From the NCBI GenBank assembly GCA_009843725.1, contig VYCX01000466.1, forward strand, positions 1 to 6,113: a DNA stretch of 6,113 nucleotides, in the 5' to 3' direction. The translations under genes were made by a program, and so were the position numbers. The stretch's first letter is position 1, and each line of letters opens with the position of its first letter. Origin of the DNA: Boseongicola sp. SB0675_bin_26. GTDB lineage: Bacteria; Pseudomonadota; Alphaproteobacteria; Rhodobacterales; Rhodobacteraceae. Under the pieces are notes generated by a model, which saw only the letters and a program-made list of their open reading frames with translations, did no database searches and was not told the origin of the DNA. This document shows, in pieces, positions 5,692 through 6,113 of this stretch.

Positions 5692-6113
5692 TCAAGCCCT
5701 CGCATGCATCCGGCTTTTCCGGTTCCGCGTCGTTTCGGTCGCCTTGGCCGTTCCGTCGTGAAACGAGCCGAACCAGCGATCCCACGGCATGTCCACAGTC
5801 CCGTAGTTGCACTCGAAATACCTGTGGTGGAGCTGGTGGAAGAAGTCGCCCATCCGGGCGCGCTCCTTGTCGGACACGACGAGCTTCTCGAATCCGGAGT
5901 GCGAAAAGATCGGGTGAACCGACTGCGTGTACCCGTGGAACATTATGTGGAGGGGGTGCGAAGGCACGATGAAGTGAATGAGGAAATTGGTGTAGAAGAG
6001 CAGGTGCTCGACCGGATGCATCGAGATGCCCGACCATGGACCGACGTTTATGTTCCTGTGATGGAGCGCATGGGCGATCCGGTAGAGCGGCGGCCAATGC
6101 AGCAAGCGGTGAA
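5692..6113 (-). CDS. Sterol desaturase / fatty acid hydroxylase family membrane protein, C-terminal part
   Basis: The gene is cut by the right window edge, and about 140 C-terminal codons are visible. Although a TTG at 6105 could be a start, the frame stays open to the edge and the preceding residues complete the conserved HRLLHW motif, so the true start is outside. The fragment carries the di-iron histidine boxes: HRLLH (HxxxH), HALHH (HxxHH), HPVEH, and near the C-terminus HQLHHRYFECNYG (HxxHH). A hydrophobic stretch (LLFYTNFLIHFIV) between boxes is a likely membrane segment. The ending WDRWFGSFHDGT is standard for the family. Members use O2 and a di-iron centre to hydroxylate or desaturate lipids at the inner membrane; the substrate here is unknown (sterol, carotenoid, ornithine lipid and fatty acid hydroxylases all exist). 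The YeeZ-like gene follows 30 nt later. Confidence 0.88.
   Translation of the reverse strand, partial: HRLLHWPPLYRIAHALHHRNINVGPWSGISMHPVEHLLFYTNFLIHFIVPSHPLHIMFHGYTQSVHPIFSHSGFEKLVVSDKERARMGDFFHQLHHRYFECNYGTVDMPWDRWFGSFHDGTAKATETTRNRKSRMHARA

Noticed and set aside
5692..6105. TTG at 6105 as the true start of the hydroxylase-family protein
   Set aside because: The residues upstream complete the conserved HRLLH histidine box and the frame is open to the window edge, so the gene continues beyond it.
1..6113. CRISPR arrays, tRNA or rRNA genes, toxin-antitoxin or defence systems
   Set aside because: No regularly spaced repeats, no tRNA or rRNA patterns, and no defence-type gene pairs are visible. 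The TnpB remnant is too short to be functional.

Overview
The window is GC-rich with tightly packed genes, and its protein families suggest a proteobacterium, probably an alphaproteobacterium. That placement rests on base composition, codon use and the catabolic gene set, not on a marker gene. Almost all real coding capacity lies on the minus strand. The one intact plus-strand gene is a small ORF at 774-1073.

Layout from left to right. At 1-133 (minus) is the first part of an exported protein: a clear signal peptide followed by a mature start that resembles TAXI-type TRAP transporter solute receptors. Positions 134-773 hold no intact gene. This stretch contains a decayed transposon patch in which an IS5-type transposase N-terminus (271-435) runs in frame into the C-terminal zinc-ribbon end of a TnpB/OrfB protein (442-573). 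At 774-1073 (plus) is a small protein resembling the dimeric alpha/beta-barrel (ABM-like) fold. Next come four minus-strand genes with 4- or 8-nt overlaps (transcribed 4525 to 1170): a PIG-L-type 4-oxalomesaconate hydratase (GalB), a 4-carboxy-4-hydroxy-2-oxoadipate aldolase (LigK/GalC), a PrpF-like 4-oxalomesaconate tautomerase (LigU/GalD) and a 2-pyrone-4,6-dicarboxylate hydrolase (LigI). A 269-nt gap with two stem-loops separates them from a YeeZ-like SDR protein (4795-5661, minus) and the C-terminal part of a sterol desaturase/fatty acid hydroxylase family protein (5692-6113, minus, cut by the window edge).

How the genes work together: the four-gene operon encodes the complete lower part of the protocatechuate 4,5-cleavage (and gallate) pathway. 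LigI opens 2-pyrone-4,6-dicarboxylate to 4-oxalomesaconate, LigU isomerises it, GalB hydrates it to 4-carboxy-4-hydroxy-2-oxoadipate, and LigK cleaves that to pyruvate and oxaloacetate. The ring-cleaving dioxygenase and the semialdehyde dehydrogenase (LigAB, LigC) are not in the window. The exported protein at the left edge could be a receptor for a related carboxylate, but that is only inference from proximity.

I see no convincing novel defence, RNA or CRISPR system. The most notable points are the hydratase type in the lower-pathway operon, the in-frame IS5/TnpB fossil, and a long near-perfect hairpin upstream of the operon.
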